A stretch of 64,000 nucleotides of DNA from JAPEKQ01 sp964516845 (GTDB taxonomy: Bacteria; Joyebacterota; Joyebacteria; Joyebacterales; Joyebacteraceae). Positions 33,323 to 41,478 of this stretch are shown one piece after another. Every line of letters begins with the position of its first letter. The first letter of the stretch is position 1. The stretch spans positions 1 to 64,000 of the forward strand of contig CAZEXP010000007.1 in assembly GCA_964516845.1 (NCBI GenBank), read 5' to 3'. The notes beneath the pieces are model-generated. The model was given only the letters and a program-made list of their open reading frames with translations, did not search any database and was not told where the DNA came from. The position numbers and the translations under genes were made by a program.

Positions 33323-34462
33323 ATGGGAACAGCTCGACGTTTCACCGATCCATCCGCGCGGCGGTCACTCAACGTCGTGATGGCGCTCGTCGCCGGGCTG
33401 ACGTTCACGGCGCTTGCGCCATCCGCATCCGCCTGCACCGTGTTCGCGGTTCCGTCCGACGAGACCGTCTGCGGCGCCAACCTTGACTGGCCCGACGACC
33501 TCGAGGGATACGTGCTCGTCAACCCGCGCGGCATCGAGAAGACGTTCGTGTCGTGGAGCGGGTTCGGACCGTCCGAACACAACGGCGAGCCGGCGAGTTG
33601 GACGTCGAAATACGCGTCAATCACGCTCACGTGTTTCGGTCGCGACTTCATCGAGGGTGGAATGAACGAGCGCGGTCTGATCCTCGAGCAGGCGACCCTG
33701 CCGTCGGTCTATCCTCCCGACGATGGGCGTCCGGGTGTCTCGGCGCAACAGTGGATGCAGTACGCGCTCGATTCGTACCAGGACGTGGGGGAGGTTGTCG
33801 ACGATCTCGAGAGCGTTCGCCAGGACGGCGAGGGATGGCATTATCTTGTTGTCGATCGCAGCGGCGACTGGGCCGTCATTGAATTTACTGAGGGTGAGCC
33901 GGTCGTCTATCGCGCGGGTCGCCATGAGTTCCCCTCCATCACGAACGCGACCTACGCGCAGGCGGAGTCCCACGTGGCGCTCGACGTTCGTTTCGGTGGT
34001 GAGCTCGACGTCGGGGCGGGAAATGATTCACACGGGAGATTCATACGTGTCGCGGAGCGGCTGCGGGACCGGCGGGGAGCGTGGCTTCGGTATACGCCGG
34101 ATGCTCCCGCCGACACGACGGGCGCGCGCGAGCGGTGGAACGCGCTCGACAACGTTGACTTCGCGTTCGCGTTGCTGAACGACGTCAGCGCGGACGACAC
34201 GCAGCGATCGGTCGTCTATGACACCGGCGCGATGCGCGTCTACTGGAAGAGCTGGAGACATCCGGAGGTTCGCTACATCCCGCTGACCTCGATCGAGCGC
34301 GGGGAGGGGAGCGGCGTGCGCGCAGTTCCGGTCCATGCACCTGTCACTGGCGATGCAACGGGCGTCCTCGAACCGCTGTCCGATGAGCAGAACCAGGATC
34401 TTCTGGAGCATGTGAGCCGGCTGATCGGAGGAGCGGACGATGAAGGACAGAGCACCGACTGA
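33323..34462 (+). CDS. exported Ntn hydrolase (choloylglycine hydrolase/linear amide C-N hydrolase family)
   Basis: The 379-aa precursor has a signal peptide ending APSASA followed directly by Cys38 (ACTVFAVPSD). In this family the nucleophile is an N-terminal Cys exposed by processing, so signal cleavage would create the active enzyme. Later landmarks are GANLDWPDD, GGMNERGLILEQATLP (about residues 112-128) and NATYAQ. Relatives hydrolyse bile-salt amides, penicillin V or N-acyl homoserine lactones; the periplasmic substrate here is unknown. The ATG at 33323 follows GAGGGAG. It starts 38 nt after the ABC permease stop and overlaps the next gene by 23 nt. Confidence 0.85.
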   Translation: MGTARRFTDPSARRSLNVVMALVAGLTFTALAPSASACTVFAVPSDETVCGANLDWPDDLEGYVLVNPRGIEKTFVSWSGFGPSEHNGEPASWTSKYASITLTCFGRDFIEGGMNERGLILEQATLPSVYPPDDGRPGVSAQQWMQYALDSYQDVGEVVDDLESVRQDGEGWHYLVVDRSGDWAVIEFTEGEPVVYRAGRHEFPSITNATYAQAESHVALDVRFGGELDVGAGNDSHGRFIRVAERLRDRRGAWLRYTPDAPADTTGARERWNALDNVDFAFALLNDVSADDTQRSVVYDTGAMRVYWKSWRHPEVRYIPLTSIERGEGSGVRAVPVHAPVTGDATGVLEPLSDEQNQDLLEHVSRLIGGADDEGQSTD

Positions 34463-35315
34463 GGCAAGCGTCTGGCGGGTCGCGTTCGCGCGTGAACTCG
34501 CCGCGTACTACGCCGGTCGTGAAGGCGTGAGGATGATCGTGCTTGGCGGGTCCGCGGCGCGGGGTGAAGCCGACGCATACTCCGATCTCGACATCGTCGT
34601 CTACTGGGATGCGATCGAGAGGGAGTTCATCGACGCCGAGCCGCTTCGCGATCTCGAGTGCCGGCGTGCGTACACGACCGGGAACGACGAGTTCGGGCTC
34701 GAGTCGTACTACTTCGGAGCGCTCAAGGCTGACTTCGGTCACGTGGCGATGGCCGCGTGGAGCGAACTCGTCGACGGTGCCATCGTGAGGTACGAGGCCG
34801 AGCCGGCGTCGATGCACTCGCTCGAAGGCTTCCTCAACTCGGTCCCGCTCTTCGGTGAGGAGTTCGTGGAGGAGTGGAAGAGCAAGGCTCGTGAATTCCC
34901 GCCGGAGCTCGCCGTTGACATGATCCGGCGTCACATGCGTCTCTACGTTCCGGGCTACCTCGAGCACCAGGCCTACGAACGCGGCGACCTCATCGCGTAC
35001 TACGATGGCATGAGCAAGATGCTGCGGAACATCCTCGGGATCATCGCCGGTCTGAATCGAGTCTACTGCGCGACCGACGAGGGGCGGTGGGCGGAGAGCC
35101 TTCTCTCCCGGATGCCCATCCAGCCGGAGCGTACGTGGGAGCGGATGCGCGAGATCCTCACGACCGACGGGCATCGTGCAGCGGCCATGCTCGAGAGGCT
35201 GCTGGTTGAGACCCTCGATCTCGTCGAACTCCACATGCCCGAGTACGACCTTACCTGGCCACGCATGGGCCGTACGCTGCTGGTCGAAGCGGCGGAGACG
35301 AGGCCTCTCATGTAG
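34440..35315 (+). CDS. nucleotidyltransferase-fold protein
   Basis: The 291-aa protein begins with a pol-beta-type nucleotidyltransferase signature: MIVLGGSAARGEADAYSDLDIVVYW (about residues 28-52, G-G/S-x9-13-D-x-D). A helical C-terminal region of about 180 residues follows, with HMRLYVPGYLEHQAYERGDL and YDGMSKMLRNILGIIAGLN, resembling DUF4037-type proteins. Such enzymes transfer a nucleotide to small molecules or proteins, as in antibiotic-modifying and toxin-neutralising families. The target is unknown. It is cytoplasmic, overlaps the Ntn hydrolase gene by 23 nt (GGAGGAG before the ATG) and is followed by a hairpin. Confidence 0.8.
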   Translation: MKDRAPTEASVWRVAFARELAAYYAGREGVRMIVLGGSAARGEADAYSDLDIVVYWDAIEREFIDAEPLRDLECRRAYTTGNDEFGLESYYFGALKADFGHVAMAAWSELVDGAIVRYEAEPASMHSLEGFLNSVPLFGEEFVEEWKSKAREFPPELAVDMIRRHMRLYVPGYLEHQAYERGDLIAYYDGMSKMLRNILGIIAGLNRVYCATDEGRWAESLLSRMPIQPERTWERMREILTTDGHRAAAMLERLLVETLDLVELHMPEYDLTWPRMGRTLLVEAAETRPLM

Positions 35316-35353
35316 GGGGATGTCCCGGACAGGGCCCATGTCCAGGATCCCCC
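35315..35353 (+). terminator. hairpin after the nucleotidyltransferase gene
   Basis: GGGGGAT (35315-35321) pairs with ATCCCCC (35347-35353), extended by GGAC/GTCC. It begins at the last base of the stop codon. There is no U-run. Confidence 0.5.
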
Positions 35354-35440
35354 TGGGGTGGGCCGGTTGGGGTCTCTGAGGTCGTGCCGCCAATCCGGAA
35401 CCAGGATTGCACCCATGTACATCCGGTACTCGGGTGAATC

Positions 35441-36148
35441 GTGGCCTATTCCGGGAGGGTGGCTGTGGCCACCGCTGCAAGGTCCAGGCAGGGCGGGCAG
35501 ATCGCCCGCTGGCTGGACACTTTCCACACGTTCGAGGATGACGGGCTCCTTGGCGGGCGTCTGCCCACCGTCCTGCTCGATGTCGTCGCGTTCTCGACCG
35601 CCATCATCCTCGCCGGAGTCTATCGCTGGGATGCCACCGATCTCATCTGGGGGCTGTGGGCCTCAAGCCTCGTCATCGGCTACACGACGATCGTGGCGAC
35701 CATCGCCGTCGGCGTCCGCGACAGCGGGCTTCCGATCGCGCTGGCTCTCCCCGGTGGTCTCGGCCTGCTCTCGTTCTTCACGATCCACTTCGGGATATTC
35801 CACCTCGCGCACGGCGCGTTCCTCGGCGGGTTCTTTCCGCCGGACGGCGTCGAGAACATGAAGCCGAGTCCGTTCAACGTGCTCCCCGTCGTCCTCGGTC
35901 TATACTGGCCGTTCGTGCTCGTGAGTCTTCTCGCGAAGCTCTCGCACATCGTCCCGAAGAAGGCGAAGCTGGCGATGGGTGATCACCTCATGAAGCCGTA
36001 CGGCAACGTTGTGAAGATGCACCTGCTCATCTTCGTCTTCGCGGGTCTTCACATGGCCGGTCTGACCCGCTACGCGGTCTATCCCGTCCTGATCGCCTAC
36101 TTCTTCCCATGGCGTGAGTTCTCCGCCGCGCTCAGGGGGGAGGTGTAG
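35441..36148 (+). CDS. DUF6498-like integral membrane protein
   Basis: The 235-aa protein has about five membrane segments (VLLDVVAFSTAIILAGVY, LIWGLWASSLVIGYTTIVAT, ALALPGGLGLLSFFTIHFGIF, VVLGLYWPFVLVSLLAKL, VVKMHLLIFVFAGLHMAGL). The motifs GLWASSLVIGY, FFTIHFGIFHLAHG and a late MHLLIFVFAGL fit the DUF6498 family as I recall it. Function is unknown. His residues inside membrane segments (HFGIFHLAHG) could bind a metal or haem. The GTG at 35441 lacks a good ribosome-binding site; the GTG at 35465 follows GGGAGGG at a 5-nt spacing and is a plausible alternative start. Confidence 0.65.
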   Translation: MAYSGRVAVATAARSRQGGQIARWLDTFHTFEDDGLLGGRLPTVLLDVVAFSTAIILAGVYRWDATDLIWGLWASSLVIGYTTIVATIAVGVRDSGLPIALALPGGLGLLSFFTIHFGIFHLAHGAFLGGFFPPDGVENMKPSPFNVLPVVLGLYWPFVLVSLLAKLSHIVPKKAKLAMGDHLMKPYGNVVKMHLLIFVFAGLHMAGLTRYAVYPVLIAYFFPWREFSAALRGEV

Positions 36149-36178
36149 GACGCGCCGGTCGAGTCGACCGGCGCGTCC
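36148..36178. terminator. bidirectional terminator after the DUF6498-like gene
   Basis: A perfect 13-bp stem GGACGCGCCGGTC / GACCGGCGCGTCC with a 5-nt loop lies between convergent genes. The left arm begins at the last base of the stop codon. Confidence 0.7.
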
Positions 36179-36210
36179 CATCCGTCAACCGCTGCGTCAT
36201 CACTCCACTG

Positions 36211-36438
36211 CTATCTCGCGGTCTTCAGCATGTCGATGTGCTCCTGGATACCCTGGAGCTCGAGCTCGACCTGCTCCTTGTACATCTCGAGATGCGCGAG
36301 CTGCTCCGCCCGCGTGATGAAGTGACGACCCGAGTGACAGCAGCACTCGCTGCCGTGGTGACCGTGGCCACCGTGCGACCCGTGCATCCCGTGGCCGCCA
36401 CTCTTCCCGCTTGTTTCACAACACGACGACTCGCTCAT
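36211..36438 (-). CDS. Cys/His-rich small putative metal-binding protein
   Basis: The 75-aa protein has an N-terminal metal-ligand-rich region (SSCCETSG, then HGMHGSHGGHGHHG, then SECCCHSGRHF) with five Cys and nine or more His in its first 45 residues. A C-terminal charged helix follows (about 46-75, RAEQLAHLEMYKEQVELELQ) that may form a coiled coil. No signal peptide is seen. It probably binds or buffers a soft or transition metal in the cytoplasm. The ATG at 36438 follows GAGGAGG. The 16-bp element TTTAGCACATACTTAA upstream also occurs upstream of the adjacent ArsR regulator, so both should respond to the same metal. Confidence 0.72.
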   Translation of the reverse strand: MSESSCCETSGKSGGHGMHGSHGGHGHHGSECCCHSGRHFITRAEQLAHLEMYKEQVELELQGIQEHIDMLKTAR

Positions 36439-36529
36439 TGCCAACCTCCTCTTCCGACCAATACCGTGGAACGGGTCCGTTCCTTCCAATCGCCCCGCTG
36501 GGCGAGCGAACACACTGCGATTAACTAGT

Positions 36530-36545
36530 TTAGCACATACTTAAC
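36530..36545. promoter_or_regulatory. candidate ArsR operator ahead of the Cys/His-rich gene
   Basis: TTTAGCACATACTTAA matches TTTAGCATATGCTTAA (37098-37113) at 14 of 16 positions. It lies 92 nt upstream of the ATG, in the promoter region (the flanking GTTTAGCACATACTTAACAATA is AT-rich). Confidence 0.65.
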
Positions 36546-36606
36546 AATAGGGCCAGAACATCGGGCGACATCGCCGCCCGTCATCCGCGCCGGAGCGCGG
36601 CGTGAT

Positions 36607-37074
36607 CTATCCCTTCGTCTTCGCTCTACCCTTCTCCGTGGCGGTGCCCTTCTTGAGCGCGGCGATATCGGACTTCACGTCTCTGAGCGCTTCCTCGAGA
36701 GCAGCCTTCCGCTCCTGGAGAGCCTCAAGTGTCACCTCGCATCCGCAGGCGCCAGGCGCGTGCGCCGCGACGCCGTCTATCCCATGGCCGTGGCAGCTGC
36801 AGGAGCATGCGTCGACGAGCATGCTGCAGCAGCTCGTGAGTCCGTCTGCATCGAGAGAGTAGGGGACGCGGTAGCCGTCGCGCTCCTTCGTCACCAGGCC
36901 GCTCTGTCTCATCAGCTTGAGATGCTGAGAGACTGCAGCGGGGGTGACACCGAGTTCATCGGCAAGGTCGGTCACACCCATGCTCCCGCGCCGCCGGAGC
37001 AGCTCGATGATGTGGAGCCGCGCGGTTGCGCCCAGGACACGGAACATCTCCGATGGATCGTGCTTCTGAGGCAT
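36607..37074 (-). CDS. ArsR/SmtB-type metalloregulator with Cys/His-rich insertion
   Basis: The 155-aa protein has an ArsR winged helix (about residues 8-75: FRVLGATARLHIIELLRRRG, VTDLADELGVTPAAVSQHL, GLVTKERDGYRVPYSL). It continues into a Cys/His-rich segment (about 78-110: LTSCCSMLVDACSCSCHGHG ... GACGCEV) and a C-terminal charged helix. In ArsR proteins, Cys and His clusters near the C-terminal helix sense As, Cd, Pb, Zn or Ni; the dense cluster here is unusual. The apo form normally represses and metal binding releases DNA. The palindrome AGCATATGCT lies 24 nt upstream of its own start and a related copy precedes the Cys/His-rich protein gene, so it likely controls both. Confidence 0.88.
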   Translation of the reverse strand: MPQKHDPSEMFRVLGATARLHIIELLRRRGSMGVTDLADELGVTPAAVSQHLKLMRQSGLVTKERDGYRVPYSLDADGLTSCCSMLVDACSCSCHGHGIDGVAAHAPGACGCEVTLEALQERKAALEEALRDVKSDIAALKKGTATEKGRAKTKG

Positions 37075-37097
37075 GGACCTACCCTTCCGGCAAGTGA

Positions 37098-37113
37098 TTT
37101 AGCATATGCTTAA
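37098..37113. promoter_or_regulatory. candidate ArsR operator at its own promoter
   Basis: TTTAGCATATGCTTAA contains the perfect 10-bp palindrome AGCATATGCT. It lies 24 nt upstream of the ArsR start. A near copy is at 36530-36545. Confidence 0.68.
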
Positions 37114-37196
37114 TGTAATCCGCGGGCTGCGGCCGGTCAAGAGGCTTTCGTGGGATTTGCGGTGCAGTGGACCGGCATCCAGTGCGCAAACAGAAT

Positions 37197-37222
37197 CGCC
37201 CGGTGACGGTTGTCACCGGGCG
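37197..37222. terminator. terminator of the PEP-CTERM gene
   Basis: A perfect 11-bp stem CGCCCGGTGAC / GTCACCGGGCG with a 4-nt loop is followed on the minus strand by ATTCTGTTTG. It is 28 nt beyond the stop of the minus-strand gene. Confidence 0.75.
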
Positions 37223-37249
37223 ATTGTTGTATCTCTGTGTACTCGGTCG

Positions 37250-37921
37250 CTAGCCGCGCATGCGGCGACGCGCGACTCCCATCAGACCGATCAGACCGGA
37301 GCCGAAGAGCAGTATCGTGGTCGGCTCAGGAACGGGTGGTGTGTCGTGCGTGTCGGGAACCAGGAGATGGCCCTCGTAGGAACCGTCAGCCGCGGCGGCC
37401 TCAGGATCCCAGTCCGGCATTCCAAAGCCCGAGTTATACGCGGTGTTGACGCCGTAGCCGCCGGCGTTCCCGTTCTTGGAATAGAAGTCACCCCAGACCG
37501 GCGCCCGGGTGGTGTAGAGCTCGAAGCGCGAGGCAAGACCCCAGGCCTCTCCGAACTTGATCCCGTAGATGTTGCCGGGCATGTTCGGGTTGCCTGAATG
37601 CACTGCGTGCGTTCCGACGCAGAGGCTCGTGTAGTCTCCAAACGCATCGAGGATGTCGTTGTCGGTGAATGTGTTCGACACCTCGAGAATGAAGTGGCTC
37701 GTCTGCCCCTCCGGGTGTGAGAGGTCGTAGACGTAGTGCCACGCGCTCATCCCCGTATCATAGGTCACATTCCACTCAAGCGTCGTTCCGCCCATACCCC
37801 AATTGCCGGTCGCGATAATCCCCAGGTCGGAGCTGTTCAGTATCCCGACATAGGCACCTGCAGCAGGCGCGAGCAGCAACATCAAGACAAGTGCGGTGAA
37901 GCTCGTTGCGCGAATGAACAT
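37250..37921 (-). CDS. PEP-CTERM sorted exported protein
   Basis: The 223-aa precursor has a signal peptide (MFIRATSFTALVLMLLLAPAAGA), a secreted domain of unknown fold (about residues 25-195, rich in Tyr, Trp, Gly and Asn), and a C-terminal PEP-CTERM signal: VPEPTTILLF, a hydrophobic segment and RRRMRG. Such tails are recognised by an exosortase (EpsH/XrtA type) in the inner membrane, usually together with an exopolysaccharide locus; none is in this window. The ATG at 37921 follows GGGGAGGAAG. A TTGACA-type promoter precedes it and a hairpin follows, so it is monocistronic. Confidence 0.88.
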   Translation of the reverse strand: MFIRATSFTALVLMLLLAPAAGAYVGILNSSDLGIIATGNWGMGGTTLEWNVTYDTGMSAWHYVYDLSHPEGQTSHFILEVSNTFTDNDILDAFGDYTSLCVGTHAVHSGNPNMPGNIYGIKFGEAWGLASRFELYTTRAPVWGDFYSKNGNAGGYGVNTAYNSGFGMPDWDPEAAAADGSYEGHLLVPDTHDTPPVPEPTTILLFGSGLIGLMGVARRRMRG

Positions 37922-37971
37922 GGCTTCCTCCCCGAATATGATTACCCCAAAACGTTCTCCTTTAACTCTTA

Positions 37972-37999
37972 ATTCTGGCACATTTACCCAGTTTGTCAA
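37972..37999 (-). promoter_or_regulatory. promoter of the PEP-CTERM gene
   Basis: Read on the minus strand: TTGACA (37994-37999), 16 nt, CAGAAT (37972-37977). It lies in an AT-rich patch, giving a leader of about 45 nt. The rest of the 364-nt intergenic region up to 38285 shows no other feature apart from CGTCCG/CGGACG arms near 38199-38223. Confidence 0.6.
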
Positions 38000-38285
38000 G
38001 AGGCAGCTTCGTGAGTCGCGGGGGCGCGGGCATGGTGCCCGGGAGGTCATCGCAATGTCCGCACGTTGGTCATTTGTGAGATCGACCCCGGTTCGCACCT
38101 GGTCATGTGGGACGGCCGCAACGAACACGGTAGGGAGCTGGCATAGGGAGCGGTCCCGCGCTCTCGGAGCGCTCTGATGCCTATTCCGATTCGAGTCGTC
38201 CGTCTGCTATCGTAGGCGGACGGCTCTTCATCCGACCGTGTTCGGCTCCGCGCGAGCTTCCGCTGCCAGCGAAAGGACCAACCTC

Positions 38286-39479
38286 ATGCTCACCCGACGA
38301 ATGCCGAGCACCGGCGACGATCTCTCGATCCTCGGATTCGGATGCATGAGGCTGCCCGGGAAGCGCCAGCAGATCGACGAGCCTCGCGCGATGGCGATGA
38401 TCCGTGGAGCCATTGACAGAGGAGTCACCTACATCGACACGGCGGTGCCGTATCACGGAGGGCAGAGCGAGCCTTTCGTGGGACGCATGCTTCAGGGCGG
38501 ATACCGCGAGCGAGTGAAACTCGCCACGAAGCTTCCGCCCTGGAAGGTCGAGACACTCGAGGACATGGACCGCATCCTTGGGGAACAGCTCGAGAAGCTG
38601 CAGACGGACCACATCGACTACTACCTCGTTCACTCGCTGAACGCGAAGACCTGGGAGAAGATGCTCGGTCTCGGCGTGACCGACTTCCTTGATGGTGCGC
38701 TCGCGGATGGCCGCATCATCAACGCCGGGTTCTCATTCCACGGGAAGCTCGAGGGTTTCAAGACGATCGTCGACGGCTACGGCTGGAAGTTCTGCCAGAT
38801 CCAGTACAACATCATCGATACCCACAGCCAGGCGGGAACCGAGGGGCTGATGTATGCGGCGGAGAGGGGTCTCGGGATCATCGTGATGGAGCCACTGCGC
38901 GGAGGTGGGCTCACGGGGCGCGTACCGCCATCGGTTCAGACGATCTGGGACAGCGGACAGACGCGGCGCTCGGCCGCCGAGTGGGCTCTCCGCTGGGTCT
39001 GGAACCATCCCCAGGTCCATCTTGTCCTCTCGGGCATGAGCACCGAGGAGCAGGTCGACGAGAATATCCGCATCGCGGGCGAGGCGCTCCCGGAGTCGCT
39101 CACGGGTGAGGAGCTCGCCATCATCGAGCGTGCGAAGACCGCGTATGTCGAGCTCGAGCGTGTCGGATGCACCGCGTGCGGCTACTGCATGCCCTGTCCC
39201 GCGGGCGTCGACATTCCGGGCTGTTTCGCCGTGCTCAACGACCTCGGTCGTTTCGGGAACAAGCGGCAGACGAGGATGGTCTACGCCTTCCGCGTCGGCG
39301 GAGCGCTCTCGGGCAAGACCGCGTTCGCGTCGCTCTGCACCAACTGCGGGAAGTGCGTGAAGGCGTGTCCGCAGGGGCTGGATGTGCCGATGCACCTCCG
39401 CGAAGTCCGGCGGGAGCTGGAGACGTTCCTGACGAAACCGCTGGCCTGGATGATCAGGCGGCGACTTGGGAGCAGCTAG
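38286..39479 (+). CDS. ferredoxin-fused aldo/keto reductase
   Basis: The 397-aa protein joins an aldo/keto reductase barrel (about residues 1-285: ILGFGCMRLP, TYIDTAVPYHGGQSE, KLATKLPPW, DYYLVHSLN) to a C-terminal region with two iron-sulfur motifs, CTACGYCMPCPAG and CTNCGKCVKACPQG. This architecture (AKR with 4Fe-4S domain, COG1453) is common in anaerobes and implies electron exchange with ferredoxin as well as or instead of NADPH. The substrate is unknown. It is cytoplasmic. The ATG at 38286 is chosen by homology. Its last 26 nt overlap the convergent nitronate monooxygenase-like gene. Confidence 0.93.
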   Translation: MLTRRMPSTGDDLSILGFGCMRLPGKRQQIDEPRAMAMIRGAIDRGVTYIDTAVPYHGGQSEPFVGRMLQGGYRERVKLATKLPPWKVETLEDMDRILGEQLEKLQTDHIDYYLVHSLNAKTWEKMLGLGVTDFLDGALADGRIINAGFSFHGKLEGFKTIVDGYGWKFCQIQYNIIDTHSQAGTEGLMYAAERGLGIIVMEPLRGGGLTGRVPPSVQTIWDSGQTRRSAAEWALRWVWNHPQVHLVLSGMSTEEQVDENIRIAGEALPESLTGEELAIIERAKTAYVELERVGCTACGYCMPCPAGVDIPGCFAVLNDLGRFGNKRQTRMVYAFRVGGALSGKTAFASLCTNCGKCVKACPQGLDVPMHLREVRRELETFLTKPLAWMIRRRLGSS

Positions 39480-40563
39480 TTCCGGCCCGCGTATGCGCGT
39501 ATTCGGCTTCGATCCGTCCCATGAGCTTCTGCACTGAGACGATCTCGTTCACGCGATACGCATTCGCGCCCGCGAATGCGAAGCCCTCGTGGAAGCGTCC
39601 CTCCTTCGCGCTCATCAGAGCGTGAGCAATGCAGTAGGGAGCCTTCCTGACGTCGCAGGTTCTCAGACATCTCCAAAGACACTCGTAAGGTCTTCGTGCT
39701 CCCGCGGCAACGTCCTTGAGGAAGCGATTCGCGATGGCTCTGCCCGGCAGCCCGACCGGGCTGTCGATGATCGAGAGGTCGTCGCGGCAGCAGTCGACAT
39801 ACGCCTGTTTGAACCGGTCGTGTGCGTCGCACTCGTGCGTCCCGACGAACCGCGTTCCCATCTTGACTCCGGCCACACCCATCTGAAGGAACCGTCGAAT
39901 GTCCTGCCCGGTGAAGACGCCTCCGGCAGCGATGACGGGGACCGCGCGGTGGAATCGTTCCTCGAACCTGCGCACGACCCTGAGCACAGCCGGCACAAGG
40001 TTCTCCAGCGCGAACGCCGGACTCGCGATTTGCTCCCTCGTGAACCCTTGATGACCTCCGGACCTCGGCCCCTCGATAACGATTGCGTCCGGCAGGCGTC
40101 CGTACCTGTCACCCCAGTAGCGGAATATGAGAGCCGCAGCCTTCGGCGAGGAGACCTTCGGGATGATCTTTGTTCGATAGGACCGTAGTCTCTCAAGCGA
40201 CAGACCGTGGGGTGCTCTAAGGGGGAGACCCGCGCTCAGGAAGAGAGCGTCGACGCCCTCTTCAAGAGCTGTCGTGACAAGGTCATCGCAATCAGAGAGT
40301 GCGAGCATGATGTTGACTCCAATTGGCCCGTCGGTCATCGCGCGAGCATCACGGATCTCGCGTATGAGAGCTCGACGGTTGGCCTCTCTCATGTTCGACT
40401 TGAAGTCCGGCTCGACGTGCCCGATGCCGGCCGTGGCGATGACGCCTATGCCTCCGGCATCTGCCACCGCCGAGGCGAGCCCGGAGAGCGAGATGCCGAC
40501 GCCCATTCCTCCCTGAACGATCGGGAGTGTGGCCACGAGGTCACCGATGCGAAGACACGGCAT
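39454..40563 (-). CDS. nitronate monooxygenase-like FMN protein
   Basis: The 370-aa TIM barrel has NPD/nitronate monooxygenase landmarks: LPIVQGGMGVGIS, VIATAGIGH, IGVNIMLAL, DAIVIEGPRSGGHQG (about residues 165-180) and VPVIAAGGVFTGQDIRRFLQMGVAGVKMGTRF, which bind FMN phosphate. A Cys-rich C-terminal part (CLWRCLRTCDVRKAPYCIAHAL) is typical of the clostridial-type branch. It may oxidise nitronates or act as a FabK-like enoyl-ACP reductase; sequence alone does not decide. It is divergent from a TetR gene with two TetR-type operators between, so regulation by that TetR is likely. The start at 40563 is set by homology, with GGAGG 10 nt upstream. Confidence 0.85.
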   Translation of the reverse strand: MPCLRIGDLVATLPIVQGGMGVGISLSGLASAVADAGGIGVIATAGIGHVEPDFKSNMREANRRALIREIRDARAMTDGPIGVNIMLALSDCDDLVTTALEEGVDALFLSAGLPLRAPHGLSLERLRSYRTKIIPKVSSPKAAALIFRYWGDRYGRLPDAIVIEGPRSGGHQGFTREQIASPAFALENLVPAVLRVVRRFEERFHRAVPVIAAGGVFTGQDIRRFLQMGVAGVKMGTRFVGTHECDAHDRFKQAYVDCCRDDLSIIDSPVGLPGRAIANRFLKDVAAGARRPYECLWRCLRTCDVRKAPYCIAHALMSAKEGRFHEGFAFAGANAYRVNEIVSVQKLMGRIEAEYAHTRAGTSCSQVAA

Positions 40564-40658
40564 GCGGAGACGTCCTCCGCGGGGATTGGGAGCTGGTCGT
40601 GGGAGCAAGGTTCCTACCTCCTGATGCGTGCGGTGAGGGGGGCCGTATCTGGCTTTCA

Positions 40659-40704
40659 ATGTTGACGCTGTTAACATATCATGCCATGTTGACACTGTCA
40701 ACAT
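40659..40704. promoter_or_regulatory. twin TetR-type operators in the divergent promoter region
   Basis: Site B, ATGTTGACA-C-TGTCAACAT (40686-40704), is a perfect 19-bp palindrome. Site A, ATGTTGACGCTGTTAACAT (40659-40677), is an imperfect copy; the centres are 27 bp apart. On the minus strand TTGACA of site B, a 17-nt spacer and TATGTT form a promoter for the nitronate monooxygenase-like gene, so binding would block it. The TetR gene lies 54 nt to the right. Confidence 0.82.
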
Positions 40705-40758
40705 ATTCATGGCAGAATCAGCACGGTCACCCACAGAATCGCACATCAGGAGGTGGTC

Positions 40759-41478
40759 ATGGCAGCTGACACGTACCATCACGGAAATCTGAGGGCGACC
40801 CTCATCTCGGTGGCGGCGGAGCTGGTTTCCGACGCCGGCGTGGAGAGCGTGACCATGCGCTCCCTGAGTCGGGTCGCAGGGGTCTCGCGGGCGGCGCCGT
40901 ACCGTCACTTCGCGGACAAGCGGGAGCTGCTGGCGGCGGTTGCGGAGGTGGGGTTCCTGGAGTTGGATCGGCGACTCAGTGAGGTCGAGGGTCGTGCAGC
41001 ACCGGGAAGCAACGAGTCCGTTGACCGTCGCGCTGCGTTGGCGGAACTGATGCGTGTGTATGTCGGGTTCGCGTTGGACCGTCCGGGGCATTATCGGCTG
41101 ATGTTCAGCCCGGACGTTGTTCGGCCGCCACGGTCCGTTTCACTCCAGGAGGCGGCCGCACGCGCGTTCGAGCGGAGCCTTGGTGCGATCCGTCTGGGGC
41201 AGCAGTGTCAGGAGCTGCGAGACGGAGACCCGGCCGCCCTCGCGAGCATCGTATGGTCTGCCGTGCACGGTCTTTCCGTGTTGCTGCTCGACGGACAGGT
41301 TCGCATGTTCGCCGACGGGTCGGGAGGTCACGCGCTTCTCGCTCGCGATGACGAGGAGCAGGGGCAGGACGTGGAGTCGTTCATCGAGCTGACGATCGAC
41401 GTTGTTCTCGACGGGCTCGGCCCCTCACGGAAGAGAGCTACGGTAGCTGGCGGTCCTCATCGGCCTGCATGCGATTGA
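40759..41478 (+). CDS. TetR/AcrR family transcriptional regulator
   Basis: The 239-aa protein has a TetR N-terminal helix-turn-helix (about residues 8-60: HHGNLRATLISVAAELVSDAG, VTMRSLSRVAGVSRAAPYRHFADK) and a helical ligand-binding domain with DRPGHYRLMFSPDV and SIVWSAVHGLSVLLLDGQV. That C-terminal domain resembles the TetR_C_33/WHG type found near nitronate monooxygenase genes. The ATG at 40759 follows AGGAGG with 5-nt spacing; the in-frame GTG at 40753 is unlikely. Two operator palindromes upstream indicate autoregulation and control of the divergent gene. The last 41 nt overlap the convergent MATE gene. Confidence 0.93.
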   Translation: MAADTYHHGNLRATLISVAAELVSDAGVESVTMRSLSRVAGVSRAAPYRHFADKRELLAAVAEVGFLELDRRLSEVEGRAAPGSNESVDRRAALAELMRVYVGFALDRPGHYRLMFSPDVVRPPRSVSLQEAAARAFERSLGAIRLGQQCQELRDGDPAALASIVWSAVHGLSVLLLDGQVRMFADGSGGHALLARDDEEQGQDVESFIELTIDVVLDGLGPSRKRATVAGGPHRPACD

